In this document: positions 16,640 through 25,425 of the stretch, one piece after another
Layout: each line of letters starts with the position of its first letter
Position numbering within the stretch: the first letter of the stretch is position 1
Assembly (NCBI GenBank): GCA_019232935.1
Contig: JAFAMZ010000234.1
Location: 1 to 39,906, forward strand
Direction: 5' to 3'
From: Silvibacterium sp.
GTDB lineage: Bacteria; Acidobacteriota; Terriglobia; Terriglobales; Acidobacteriaceae
Length of the DNA stretch: 39,906 nt
The notes under the pieces: generated by a model
What the model was told of the DNA's origin: nothing
The model's database searches: none
The model's input: the letters and a program-made list of their open reading frames with translations, nothing else
Position numbers and translations under genes: made by a program

Positions 16640-17686
16640 ATGCCTGTTTCAGCACAAGCCGGTGATGGAAGGCGGACGCAAACTCCGGCCCGCCGCCTGA
16701 GAGCCGGGGTCCGCAAACTCCGTGAGCTGGCCATCGTAGGTCATTCGCTCGCTTCGACCCGGCATCCAGTGATGGCGCAGATCGTCCCTATGCGCCGCTG
16801 CAACCTCTCGTGCACCTACTGCAACGAGTACGACGACTTCTCGGCGCCGGTCGCGCTGGAGGAGATGCTTCGGCGCGTCGATCACCTCGGCGAGTTAGGT
16901 ACGAGCATCATCACCATTTCGGGCGGGGAGCCGCTCCTGCACCCCGATCTCGACCAGATCATCCGGCGCATCCGCAAGAACGGCGCCCTGGCAGGAATGA
17001 TCACCAATGGCTACCTGCTGATGCCCGACCGCATTCAGCGCCTCAACCGCGCCGGCCTCGATCATATGCAGATCTCCATCGACAACGTCCAGCCCGACGA
17101 GATCTCGAAGAAAAGCCTGAAGGTCCTGGACAAGAAGCTGCAGATGCTGGCCGAACATGCCGATTTCCACGTGAACATCAATTCCGTGGTCGGCGGAGGC
17201 ATCAAGAATCCCCACGACGCGCTCGTAATCGGCCGCCGCGCACTCGAGCTGGGCTTCACCTCGACCATCGGCATCATCCACGACGGCGACGGCCAGCTCA
17301 AGCCTCTCCAGGACGAGGAGCGCCGGGTCTACTTCGAGATGCGCAGCTGGAAGAAGCGCAACTATTCGCGTTTCAACAAGTTCCAGGAAGCCATCGCCAA
17401 CGGAGAGCCCAACGACTGGCGCTGCCGGGCCGGATCGCGTTATCTCTACATCTGCGAAAACGGGCTCGTCCACTACTGCTCCCAGCAGCGCGGTTTTCCT
17501 GGCGTGCCGCTGGCAGAGTACACCAAAGACGACCTCAGGCGTGAATTCCTGACCGAAAAGACCTGCGCCCCGCACTGCACCATCAGTTGCGTGCACCAGA
17601 TTTCCTATATAGATCACTGGCGCGCCCCGCAGACCTCCAGCACTTCGCCCGGAGCTACTCAAGGCCTCGTAAACATCAGCACATAG
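16640..17686 (+). CDS. radical SAM enzyme with C-terminal Cys cluster (SPASM-like)
   Basis: A 348-residue protein with the radical SAM CxxxCxxC cluster at C54, C58 and C61 (RRCNLSCTYCNEYDDF), the SAM-binding ISGGEPLLHPDL and the strand LDHMQISIDNVQPDE. The C-terminal ~85 residues contain six Cys (WRC, YIC, HYC, KTC, HC, SC), which suggests one or two auxiliary iron-sulfur clusters as in SPASM/twitch enzymes. It is not one of the radical SAM families I can name with confidence; MoaA, HpnH, MqnC and MqnE do not fit well. The start at 16640 has GAGG close upstream. The gene ends 7 bases before an adenosine-deaminase-family gene, so they are probably one operon. No peptide precursor is visible nearby. 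Confidence 0.88.
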   Translation: MPVSAQAGDGRRTQTPARRLRAGVRKLRELAIVGHSLASTRHPVMAQIVPMRRCNLSCTYCNEYDDFSAPVALEEMLRRVDHLGELGTSIITISGGEPLLHPDLDQIIRRIRKNGALAGMITNGYLLMPDRIQRLNRAGLDHMQISIDNVQPDEISKKSLKVLDKKLQMLAEHADFHVNINSVVGGGIKNPHDALVIGRRALELGFTSTIGIIHDGDGQLKPLQDEERRVYFEMRSWKKRNYSRFNKFQEAIANGEPNDWRCRAGSRYLYICENGLVHYCSQQRGFPGVPLAEYTKDDLRREFLTEKTCAPHCTISCVHQISYIDHWRAPQTSSTSPGATQGLVNIST

Positions 17687-17693
17687 ATCCCCT

Positions 17694-18722
17694 ATGCCTG
17701 GCCGGCTTCCAGATCCCGAATCTCAGATGTCCTTCATTCGTCGCCTGCCCAAGGCCGAACTCCATCTGCATCTCGAAGGGACCGTGGCGCCGGAGACCCT
17801 CGTCGAGCTGAGCCGGCGTCACGACAGCCAGCCGCTGAGTCTGGTACAGACGGAGGGCATCTACCAGTACACCGACTTCACCGGGTTCCTGATGGCCTTC
17901 AAGGCCGTCACGGAACGTCTGCACACGCCGGAAGACTACGAACTGGTCGCATATCGCATGCTGGAACGGCTCGCCCGCCAGGGTGTCGTCCACGCCGAGG
18001 TCTACATCGCCGTCGGGGTGATCTATTACTGGGGCCGCAGCGATGTCGAGCCGCTCTTCGAAGGAATCGAGTGCGCACGCGTCAAGGCCGAACAGGAGTT
18101 CGGCATCACAACGTATTGGATTTTCGATGCCGTTCGCCAGTTTGGTGTGGACGCCGCTGCTCGTGTCTTCCGGAAAGCCGCCGAAATGCGACAGCGCTAT
18201 TCCTCAATCATCGGCATCGGCATCGGAGGCGATGAGCGGCACACCGGTCCGGAGCCATTCCGCCGCCTGTACGCCGACGCGCGAGAGGCTGGCCTGCGGC
18301 TTACCGCCCATGCCGGCGAATCCGTCGGCCCGGAGGGCATCTGGGGTGCGTTGAATATCGGGGCGGAACGAATCGGGCATGGGCTGACGGCGATCCACGA
18401 CGCCGAGCTGATGGGCGTCCTCGCCGAACGGCAGGTCCCGATTGAGATTTGCATCTCATCGAACCTCCGCACGGGATGCTGCGCGCTGGTTGCCGGCCAC
18501 CCGGTGCGCCGCTACTTCGATAGCGGCCTCATGGTCACTCTGAACTCTGACGATCCGGCCATGTTCGGCAGCGACCTCGTGAACGAATACAGGATCGCGC
18601 AGGACGATTTTGGCTTCTCGAACGAGCACCTGCGTGAGCTGGCTGCCAATTCGATTGAGGCCAGCTTCCTACCTCCCGACCGAAAGGTCGATCTTTTGCA
18701 TCACATTGAAACAGCAGCCTGA
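17694..18722 (+). CDS. adenosine deaminase-family aminohydrolase
   Basis: A 342-residue metal-dependent amidohydrolase. Zinc ligands and catalytic residues are all present: HLHLEG near the N-terminus, HAGES (the His ligand and general acid Glu region), GHGLTAI, and SDDPAMFG (final Asp ligand). The enzyme should deaminate a 6-aminopurine nucleoside. Adenosine is the default substrate, but distant members act on 6-aminodeoxyfutalosine in menaquinone synthesis, and the divergent YTDFTGFLMAFKAV segment leaves that open. The ATG at 17727 (MSFIRRLPKAELHLH) is a plausible later start; neither start has a good ribosome site. It follows the radical SAM gene by 7 bases, so the two may work on related substrates. 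Confidence 0.88.
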   Translation: MPGRLPDPESQMSFIRRLPKAELHLHLEGTVAPETLVELSRRHDSQPLSLVQTEGIYQYTDFTGFLMAFKAVTERLHTPEDYELVAYRMLERLARQGVVHAEVYIAVGVIYYWGRSDVEPLFEGIECARVKAEQEFGITTYWIFDAVRQFGVDAAARVFRKAAEMRQRYSSIIGIGIGGDERHTGPEPFRRLYADAREAGLRLTAHAGESVGPEGIWGALNIGAERIGHGLTAIHDAELMGVLAERQVPIEICISSNLRTGCCALVAGHPVRRYFDSGLMVTLNSDDPAMFGSDLVNEYRIAQDDFGFSNEHLRELAANSIEASFLPPDRKVDLLHHIETAA

Positions 18723-18820
18723 AACGGCCATGCCATTGTGACAAAAGTTGTACATCGTCCGTCTCACTCTCGGACGTATGCTCGATGAACTGAGCTATCA
18801 TGATGGCAGCGGAAGGTCTT

Positions 18821-19024
18821 GTGAGTGTACTGAAAGGTGACGATTCGCGAATAGCGTTGCGCGTATTGGGATGGGCATCGGCTGCCGTAGGCATCGCGGC
18901 CCTGGGCCTTTACGTGGGCTGGGAATTACGTGTGCGCTACAAGTTCAACCGCCGAACCCCGAGCGACTTCTTCTCCCACGCCGGAGACGAAGGGCAGGCG
19001 ACAGAGTTCGGCGTAGGAATCTGA
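18821..19024 (+). CDS. small single-pass membrane protein of unknown function
   Basis: A protein of about 67 residues from a GTG start preceded by GGAAGG at four bases; an in-frame ATG at 18800 would add seven residues but has no ribosome site. One membrane helix is clear (VLGWASAAVGIAALGLYVGW), flanked by charged residues. The C-terminal tail (RRTPSDFFSHAGDEG) is short and hydrophilic. I do not recognise a family. It lies about 100 bases after the deaminase and ends just before a strong bidirectional terminator, which supports it being a transcribed gene rather than a chance open frame. Confidence 0.55.
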   Translation: MSVLKGDDSRIALRVLGWASAAVGIAALGLYVGWELRVRYKFNRRTPSDFFSHAGDEGQATEFGVGI

Positions 19025-19048
19025 GGCGAACGCCTTCTAAAGACAACA

Positions 19049-19079
19049 GGCCCCGGAATTTGTTCCGGGGCCGTTGCTT
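19049..19079. terminator. bidirectional terminator between the small membrane protein and acnA
   Basis: A perfect 10-base-pair stem (GGCCCCGGAA at 19049-19058 with TTCCGGGGCC at 19063-19072) and a 4-base loop, followed on the plus strand by GTTGCTTTT. It sits between two convergent genes and would serve both. Confidence 0.85.
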
Positions 19080-19086
19080 TTGCCGG

Positions 19087-21888
19087 TTAATTTTGTCCCG
19101 CCAATCCCCTCAGCACATACTGCAAGATACCGCCATGCTCGTAATAAAGAATTTCCTGCGGCGTGTCGATCCGGACTTTCACATCGAAGCTCGTTTTCTT
19201 GCCGTCCGGGGTAGTCGCCACCACTGTAACCGTGCCTCCCTGCTCGAACCTTGCAGCGAGGCGATCGGCGAATCCGTCGATTTCGTAAGTCTCCTCGCCG
19301 GTGAGACCAAGCGATTCGACATTCTTCCCCGCCTCGAATTGTAGCGGCAGGATTCCCATTCCTACCAGGTTCGACCGGTGGATGCGTTCGTAGCTCTCGG
19401 CTATGACGGCGCGGACGCCGAGCAGACGTGGGCCTTTGGCCGCCCAATCGCGCGACGATCCGGAGCCATACTCCTTCCCGGCAAGAATGATCAGCGGCGT
19501 TTCGCGCTCGGCATATTTCACCGAAGCATCAAAGATGCTCATCTGTTCGCCCTCGGGAAGCAGCCGCGTGACCCCGCCTTCCGTTCCCGGAGCCAGCTTG
19601 TTGCGCAGCCGCACATTGGCGAAGGTGCCGCGAACCATGACTTCATGATTGCCACGCCGCGAGCCATAGGAGTTGAACTCCGCCGGCTTCACGCCGTGGT
19701 CGGTCAGATACTTGCCCGCAGGCGAGTTCAGCTTGATCGACCCCGCGGGCGAAATGTGGTCCGTCGTGACCGAATCCCCGAGAATCGCCAGCACCCGAGC
19801 ATCTCGGATATCTTCAATCGCAGCCGGAGTAGCCGGCATATTGTCGAAATAGGGGGCTCGACGAATGTATGTCGAATCGGCCTCCCATTGATAGACATCG
19901 CCGACCGGGAATTTTAGATGCTTCCAGTTGTCGTCGCCGTCGGCTACCGTGGCGTACTCCTCCCTGAAGATCTCCGAATCGATAGACTTCGAAATCGCTT
20001 CCGCCACCTCCTGCTGCGACGGCCATATGTCCTTGAGGTACACAGGCTCGCCGTTCTTGCCTTTGCCCAGCGGTTGGTGTTCGAGGTCGTGATCGATGCG
20101 GCCGGCAAGCGCATACGCGACTACCAGAGGCGGCGACATCAGGTAGTTCGCTCGCACGTCGGAGTTAATGCGGCCCTCGAAGTTACGATTGCCGCTCAGC
20201 ACTGACACCGCCACCAGTCCGTGATCTTCAATCGACTTTGAGACGTCAGAAGGCAGCGGTCCCGAATTGCCGATGCACGTCGTGCATCCATAGCCCACAA
20301 CGTTGAAGCGCAGCTTATCGAGGTAGGGCAGCAGCCCGGCTTTTTTGTAGTAATCCGTCACCACCCGCGAGCCCGGAGCCAGCGAGGTCTTCACCCATGG
20401 CGGAACGCTCAGCCCCTTCTCGACGGCCTTCTTCGCGAGGATTCCCGCCGCGACCATCACCGAAGGATTCGAAGTATTGGTGCAGCTCGTGATCGCCGCA
20501 ATCACGATCGATCCATTGTCGAGATATCTATCGACATCCACGCCAAAGCGCTGCTTGACGGAGGCGGCCTGTCCAGGCTCTTCGACGCCCTGCGCCGCAT
20601 CGATGGTCTCCGCGGCGTGTCCACCCTCGCCCTCCCAGCGAACCACCTGGCGCGCGCCGTTCTTATTTGCCGTGGGTCCGAGAAGGCTGGGCAACACCTT
20701 CGCGAAGTTCGACCCTGTCTCGCTGAGCCGCACGCGATCCTGCGGACGCTTCGGCCCGGCCACGCTCGGCTCAACATTCGCCAGATCTAGCGCGATGGTC
20801 TGGGAATACTCAGCCTCGGGGGCGGCAGCTGTGTGAAACAGCCCCTGCTCTTTGTAATAGGCCTCGACCAGGGCAATTTGTTCGGCACTGCGCCCGGTCA
20901 GCTTGAGATAGCGCACTGTCTCGGCGTCCACCGGGAAGATGCCGCACGTCGCCCCGTACTCCGGAGCCATGTTGGCAATCGTGGCGCGATCGGCGAGTGC
21001 CAGTTCGCTGACGCCGGCTCCATAAAACTCGACGAATTTGCCGACCACTCCAAGCTTGCGCAGCATTTCCGTCACGGTCAGGACAAGGTCCGTCGCCGTC
21101 GCGCCCTCGCGCAGCTTGCCGGTCAGCTTGAATCCGACAACCTGAGGCACCAGCATCGACACCGCCTGGCCCAGCATGGCGGCCTCGGCCTCGATACCGC
21201 CGACGCCCCATCCCAGCACGCCCAGCCCGTTGATCATCGTCGTGTGCGAATCGGTGCCGACCAGCGTGTCGGGATAAGCGATGGTCTTGCCCGCCGCCTC
21301 CAGCGTGAAGACCACGCGGGCCAGATACTCGAGGTTCACCTGGTGGCAGATACCCATGCCCGGCGGAATCGCCGAGAAATTGCGAAAGGCCGACTGTCCC
21401 CACTTGAGGAAGGCATACCGCTCGCGGTTGCGCTGAAATTCCAGCATCGCATTCAGCGAATATGAGTCTGCTGTGCCGTACTGGTCGACCTGCACTGAGT
21501 GGTCAATCACCAGCTCGGCCGGCTGCAGCGGATTGATCTTCTCAGGATCGCCGCCGAGCGCCCTCATCGCATCGCGCATGGCCGCCAGGTCGACAATCGC
21601 CGGAACGCCGGTGAAGTCCTGCATCAGAACGCGCGCCGGCATGTAGGCAATTTCGCGCGAAGGCTCCGCGCTGGGGCCCCATTTCGCGAGAAACTCGATG
21701 TCCTCGGCCGTGACCGACTTGCCGTCTTCGTGGCGCAGCAGGTTCTCGAGCAGAATGCGCAGGCTGTAGGGAAGCCGGGTCAGAGAAATGCCATTCTTCT
21801 CGAGCGCACTGAGGCTGTAAATCTCGTAGGTCCGATCGCCGGATTTCAGTGCTGACTGACTGCCAAAACTGTTCGTGGACTGTTTCAT
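19087..21888 (-). CDS. acnA: aconitate hydratase A
   Basis: A 933-residue aconitase of the AcnA/IRP type, which converts citrate to isocitrate in the TCA cycle. The three [4Fe-4S] ligands are visible in TSCTNTSNP and GYGCTTCIGN. Other marks are GTDSHTTMINGLGVLGWGVGG (in part), GRINSDVRANYL and the swivel domain with SYGSRRGNHEVM and GSGSSRDWAAKG. The length matches the family (~890-930), with an insertion of about 30 residues around 400-430. The ribosome site GGAAGGAAG is a few bases before the ATG. The leader contains a short hairpin (GCCCG/CGGGC, 21914-21927). It ends at the shared terminator with the upstream membrane-protein gene and is otherwise monocistronic. Confidence 0.98.
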   Translation of the reverse strand: MKQSTNSFGSQSALKSGDRTYEIYSLSALEKNGISLTRLPYSLRILLENLLRHEDGKSVTAEDIEFLAKWGPSAEPSREIAYMPARVLMQDFTGVPAIVDLAAMRDAMRALGGDPEKINPLQPAELVIDHSVQVDQYGTADSYSLNAMLEFQRNRERYAFLKWGQSAFRNFSAIPPGMGICHQVNLEYLARVVFTLEAAGKTIAYPDTLVGTDSHTTMINGLGVLGWGVGGIEAEAAMLGQAVSMLVPQVVGFKLTGKLREGATATDLVLTVTEMLRKLGVVGKFVEFYGAGVSELALADRATIANMAPEYGATCGIFPVDAETVRYLKLTGRSAEQIALVEAYYKEQGLFHTAAAPEAEYSQTIALDLANVEPSVAGPKRPQDRVRLSETGSNFAKVLPSLLGPTANKNGARQVVRWEGEGGHAAETIDAAQGVEEPGQAASVKQRFGVDVDRYLDNGSIVIAAITSCTNTSNPSVMVAAGILAKKAVEKGLSVPPWVKTSLAPGSRVVTDYYKKAGLLPYLDKLRFNVVGYGCTTCIGNSGPLPSDVSKSIEDHGLVAVSVLSGNRNFEGRINSDVRANYLMSPPLVVAYALAGRIDHDLEHQPLGKGKNGEPVYLKDIWPSQQEVAEAISKSIDSEIFREEYATVADGDDNWKHLKFPVGDVYQWEADSTYIRRAPYFDNMPATPAAIEDIRDARVLAILGDSVTTDHISPAGSIKLNSPAGKYLTDHGVKPAEFNSYGSRRGNHEVMVRGTFANVRLRNKLAPGTEGGVTRLLPEGEQMSIFDASVKYAERETPLIILAGKEYGSGSSRDWAAKGPRLLGVRAVIAESYERIHRSNLVGMGILPLQFEAGKNVESLGLTGEETYEIDGFADRLAARFEQGGTVTVVATTPDGKKTSFDVKVRIDTPQEILYYEHGGILQYVLRGLAGQN

Positions 21889-22168
21889 GGTCTTCCTTCC
21901 TTCTCTCGTGGAGGCCCGTTTTCGGGCGGCACAATCTGGTCCGGACTGCGATCCGAACGGCCCGCGCGAATTGAACCTGCGCAGGCGTTAAGCAGAACTG
22001 TCCGGAAAAAGATTAATTAGAAGGAGAGGCTTCGTCCACGGTCAGGGCGGCCGTGGCGAAAGCGCTTGAGGAGTGGAGGCAGGAGCGCCATCGTTGTCGT
22101 CCAGCCCCCATTTTAAGACGTTTCAAAAAAAAGAGAAAACACCGAACCCACATTAAGATTGGACTAGC

Positions 22169-22403
22169 ATGCGCACGATCAAAATTGGCGAAGCGAAAAA
22201 ACATCTGTCACGGCTTGTCGAAGAAGCCGCCCCAGGGGAGAACCCTTTGTTATTGCAAAAGCCGGCAAGCCGCTTGTTCGCGTTACAGCAATCGACAAGC
22301 CTATCGGATCCCGGAGGCGCCGGATGGGATTCCTGAAAGGACAGATGAAGGTTCCGTGCGACTTCGACCGCATGGGGGGGTTGAAATCGAATCGCTCTTT
22401 GGT
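22169..22403 (+). pseudogene. decayed Phd/YefM-family antitoxin
   Basis: The frame from ATG 22169 reads MRTIKIGEAKKHLSRLVEEA, the classic start of a prevent-host-death antitoxin. It then goes out of frame at about 22236-22242. The next frame resumes exactly where it should with PFVIAKAGKPLVRVTAID and continues MGFLKGQMKVPCDFDRMG, also typical. A second shift at the seven-G run (22374-22380) leads to VEIESLFG, the usual antitoxin C-terminus. Both shifts fit loss of one base. No stop follows in that frame and no PIN toxin follows; the serB gene begins 43 bases later. It is either a true relic or an assembly or homopolymer error, but the missing toxin favours a relic. Confidence 0.8.
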
Positions 22404-22445
22404 GCGCCGCCGGCGTTTCCTCGGCTTGCTACCCTAAACTCAGCA

Positions 22446-23690
22446 ATGAGCCAGAAAATTCTGATCCATTTTTCCGGGCAGGACCACCCCGGCCAGACCA
22501 CAGCCCTCACCGGCATCCTCGCCGTCTATGACGCCTGCGTCCTCGATATCGGCCAGGCCGTGGTACACGAGACGCTTGCGCTGGCCCTGTTGGTCGAACT
22601 ATCCGCGGAACGCGATTTTGCTCCGCTGAAGCGCGCCCTGATTGAGAGATGCGATGAACTCGGCCTCCAGGTGCGCTTCACGCCCATCTCCGAGGAGGCG
22701 CTCGACCACTGGCTGACAGCCCAGGGCCGCGACCGCTACATCATCACCGTGTTGGGCCGGGCCATCAGTGCGCGGCAGCTTTCGCGTGTGACCGCCATCA
22801 TCGCCCATCACGGCCTGAACATCGATCGCATCGAGAGGCTCTCCGGGCGGCTCTCCCTGGCCATCCATACCGGAGACACAAACGCCTGCGTAGAACTCGA
22901 GGCCAGCGGCGACATTGCCACCGAACAGGCCATGCGCGCCGAATTCCTCGACGTTGCGCAGGATCTCGGCATCGACATCGCCTTTCAACGGGAGAGCATC
23001 TTCCGCCGCAACCGCCGGCTCTTCGCCTTCGACATGGATTCGACCCTCATCGACGGCGAGGTCATCGATGAGCTCGCCCGAACGGCCGGCGTCGCGGACC
23101 AGGTCGTCGCCATCACCGAGTCGGCCATGCGCGGCGAGATCGAATTCCGCGAGAGCTTCCGCCGGCGCGTGGCGCTGCTCAAGGGGCTTTCCGAGGAGCA
23201 GGTTTACCATCTGATCGGACGCATTCCGCTCACCGAAGGCGCCGAACAGCTGATCCAGACCCTCAAGATGCTGGGCTACAAGACGGCGATCCTCTCCGGA
23301 GGCTTCACCTTCTTTGCCGAGTACCTCAAAAACCGCTTCGGCATCGACTACGTCTATGCGAACACATTGGAAATGGCTGACGGTTACGTCACCGGCGAGG
23401 TAACCGGCCGCGTCATCGACGGCGCAGCCAAGGCTGAACTGCTTCGCGAAATAGCCGAGCGCGAGAGCATCTCGCTCGAGCAGGTCATCGCCGTCGGAGA
23501 TGGAGCAAACGACCTGCCAATGCTGAACCTCGCAGGGATGGGGATCGCCTTCCGCGCCAAGCCGCTCGTTCGCCAGAGCGCTGGCCACGCGCTGTCACAT
23601 CTCGGGCTCGACAGCCTGCTTTACCTGATTGGGGTCCGGGACAGCGACCTCGAAGGGGTGGAGCTTCCCAGTACGGTCCTCGCGCGTTAA
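22446..23690 (+). CDS. serB: phosphoserine phosphatase
   Basis: A 414-residue enzyme for the last step of serine synthesis, phosphoserine to serine. The N-terminal ~190 residues hold two ACT-like regulatory domains (MSQKILIHFSGQDHPGQTTA at the start). The C-terminal HAD phosphatase has the nucleophile motif FDMDSTLID, motif II ILSGGFTFFAEYL, and motif IV VIAVGDGANDLPML. The start at 22446 is chosen because homology begins there; the open frame upstream to 22053 is the antitoxin relic and spacer. No ribosome site is seen before the ATG, but a -10-like TAAACT lies at 22435-22440, which could place the transcript start at or next to the ATG. It is 12 kb from serA. Confidence 0.97.
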   Translation: MSQKILIHFSGQDHPGQTTALTGILAVYDACVLDIGQAVVHETLALALLVELSAERDFAPLKRALIERCDELGLQVRFTPISEEALDHWLTAQGRDRYIITVLGRAISARQLSRVTAIIAHHGLNIDRIERLSGRLSLAIHTGDTNACVELEASGDIATEQAMRAEFLDVAQDLGIDIAFQRESIFRRNRRLFAFDMDSTLIDGEVIDELARTAGVADQVVAITESAMRGEIEFRESFRRRVALLKGLSEEQVYHLIGRIPLTEGAEQLIQTLKMLGYKTAILSGGFTFFAEYLKNRFGIDYVYANTLEMADGYVTGEVTGRVIDGAAKAELLREIAERESISLEQVIAVGDGANDLPMLNLAGMGIAFRAKPLVRQSAGHALSHLGLDSLLYLIGVRDSDLEGVELPSTVLAR

Positions 23691-23782
23691 CTGAGTCGAT
23701 TCCCACATTAACTGTGGACGCGTTGCCGCTTAACCCGTCCTACACTCGCCCAAGCAGGCTCTGAAAAGCTCCGCGGATCACA

Positions 23783-24778
23783 ATGAAATCATCGCGCCTG
23801 GCTTTGTTAGTGTTTGGAACTACCTTGCTGCACGCGCAGCAGACCGGCTGGCAGCCGTCGCCAGGTCACAACCAGATAGCGATATGGCCTGGCGAGGCAC
23901 CTGATCCGCAGCCAGTCGCTGGACTCGAAAAGGTCGAGATCGACCCCAAATTTCTGATCGCCGGCAAAACCGTGGTGGGCGTCTCCAATGTGACGCGTCC
24001 CACCATGACCGTCTATCCAGCGGAGGGCGAAAATTCCGGCGCAGCCGTCGTTGTCTTCCCCGGCGGAGGCTACCAGATGCTGGCCATGGATCTGGAAGGC
24101 ACAGAGGTCTGCGACTGGCTGACGCCAAAGGGCATCACCTGCATTCTGCTGAAATACCGCGTAACCGATATCGGACCCTATCCGAAATCAGGACCTTATC
24201 CCGAGTCGCCGATGGCTCTCGAAGATGCGCAGCGCACGCTGGGCCTGGTCCGCCTTCACGCTGCCGAATGGCACATCGACCCTCGCAAGATCGGAGTTCT
24301 CGGCTTTTCAGCTGGCGGACACCTGGTCGCGGCGATCAGCAATTATTACCAACGGCGGCTCTATCCGCCCGTCGATGCGGCGGATAACCAGAGCTGTCGG
24401 CCCGATTTTGCCGTCGCGGTCTATCCAGGGCACCTCTCGCTTTCGGCGGCGGAGTGGGACGCGAAACAGGGCGTCAGAAAATTCGCAGTTCCGCACTCGC
24501 CCAATGCCGACCGCAATTTGACCCTGAATCCTGATATCCACGTCACCCGTGACACGCCACCCACCTTCCTGCTGCAGGCAGAGGACGACCACATCGACAG
24601 CGTCTACGACGCGCTGGCCTACTACATTGCGCTCGAGAAGGCCGGCGTTCCTGCGGAGATGCACCTCTATGCCCAGGGCGGTCATGCATTTGGACTGCGC
24701 CGGGCCGGGCCTCCCATCACTGCATGGCCTGAGCGGGTCGAGACCTGGCTTCGCACGATCGGAATGATTCCGGAGTAG
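23783..24778 (+). CDS. exported alpha/beta hydrolase (acetyl-esterase / BD-FAE-like)
   Basis: A 331-residue protein with a short signal peptide (MKSSRLALLVFGTTLLHAQ, cleavage after HAQ). The hydrolase domain has the oxyanion-hole segment VVVFPGGGYQML, the nucleophile Ser in LGFSAGGHLVA, the acid in LQAEDDHIDS and the His in GGHAFGLR, so the triad is complete. Related proteins are carbohydrate acetyl-esterases that act on xylan or similar plant polymers outside the cytoplasm. The exact substrate cannot be told. The gene stands alone between serB and trxA, 92 bases after serB. The weak ribosome site makes the start less certain, but the signal peptide begins directly at this ATG. Confidence 0.9.
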   Translation: MKSSRLALLVFGTTLLHAQQTGWQPSPGHNQIAIWPGEAPDPQPVAGLEKVEIDPKFLIAGKTVVGVSNVTRPTMTVYPAEGENSGAAVVVFPGGGYQMLAMDLEGTEVCDWLTPKGITCILLKYRVTDIGPYPKSGPYPESPMALEDAQRTLGLVRLHAAEWHIDPRKIGVLGFSAGGHLVAAISNYYQRRLYPPVDAADNQSCRPDFAVAVYPGHLSLSAAEWDAKQGVRKFAVPHSPNADRNLTLNPDIHVTRDTPPTFLLQAEDDHIDSVYDALAYYIALEKAGVPAEMHLYAQGGHAFGLRRAGPPITAWPERVETWLRTIGMIPE

Positions 24779-24910
24779 GACGCGGCCCGACTCTGGCGTG
24801 ACGTATTGCGACTTTTATGCGCCAGCCTCATCCAATAGTCGGATAAACTGTTTTGGATGGATTCCGCACTTACCGCGGACCGAATTCGAACGGGAACCCA
24901 AGGAGAATCA

Positions 24911-25276
24911 ATGGCGGTCGAATCAATCGTGGAACTCAGCGACGCAACCTTTGATCAGGAAGTGCTGCAATCGGAGCAGCCTGTGCTGGTCGATTTCTGG
25001 GCGGCATGGTGCGGCCCGTGTAAGGCGCTTGCGCCCACCGTCGACGAGATAGCCACCCAGTACGCCGGCAGGGTCAAGGTCGCCAAGATGGACGTCGACC
25101 GCAACCAGGCGACTCCGATGCGTTACGGCATCCGCGGCATCCCGGCGCTTCTGCTCTTCAAGGGCGGCAAAGTTGCCGAACAGATTGTTGGCTATGTCCC
25201 CAAGGACACCATTGAGCGCAGTCTTGCCAAGGTGGTGGGAGCGTACGAGACAGCTTCTAACGCAGCCGCAAAGTAG
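24911..25276 (+). CDS. trxA: thioredoxin
   Basis: A 121-residue thioredoxin with the redox pair C34/C37 in WAAWCGPCKALAP, the cis-Pro loop RGIPALLLFKGG and the buried Asp in VDFW. It supplies electrons to cytoplasmic reductases, plausibly including the MsrB encoded 12 kb away. The start is fixed by AAGGAG six to seven bases upstream and by the normal beginning of the fold; an in-frame ATG at 24857 has no ribosome site. A -10-like TAAACT (24844-24849) would give a leader of about 55 bases. A strong terminator follows directly, so it is a single-gene unit. Confidence 0.97.
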   Translation: MAVESIVELSDATFDQEVLQSEQPVLVDFWAAWCGPCKALAPTVDEIATQYAGRVKVAKMDVDRNQATPMRYGIRGIPALLLFKGGKVAEQIVGYVPKDTIERSLAKVVGAYETASNAAAK

Positions 25277-25283
25277 TTCATAG

Positions 25284-25317
25284 AAGCCCGGAATCCAGTG
25301 TGGGGTTCCGGGCTTTT
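25284..25317 (+). terminator. rho-independent terminator after trxA
   Basis: AAGCCCGGAA (25284-25293) pairs with TTCCGGGCTT (25306-25315) across a 12-base loop and runs into TTTT. It begins 8 bases after the trxA stop. Confidence 0.88.
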
Positions 25318-25425
25318 CTGCGTCCGGCCCACTTTTCGACCTGACGAATCGACCGCATCCATCGCGCTTGCCAGCCCGTACTGTAACTGGAGACGATAGA
25401 TGGAGTCGAATGAGTCGAGGGTCAC

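Noticed and set aside
16640-17686. Radical SAM gene as mqnC or mqnE of the futalosine pathway
   Set aside because: The C-terminal six-Cys region and the overall sequence do not fit those families; only the deaminase might belong to that pathway.
22053-22445. N-terminal extension of SerB by 131 residues
   Set aside because: SerB homology begins at the ATG at 22446; the upstream frame runs through the antitoxin relic in the wrong frame and then the spacer.
22599-23588. A 329-codon minus-strand open frame opposite serB
   Set aside because: It is a shadow of serB; the composition is acidic and random-looking, with no domain.
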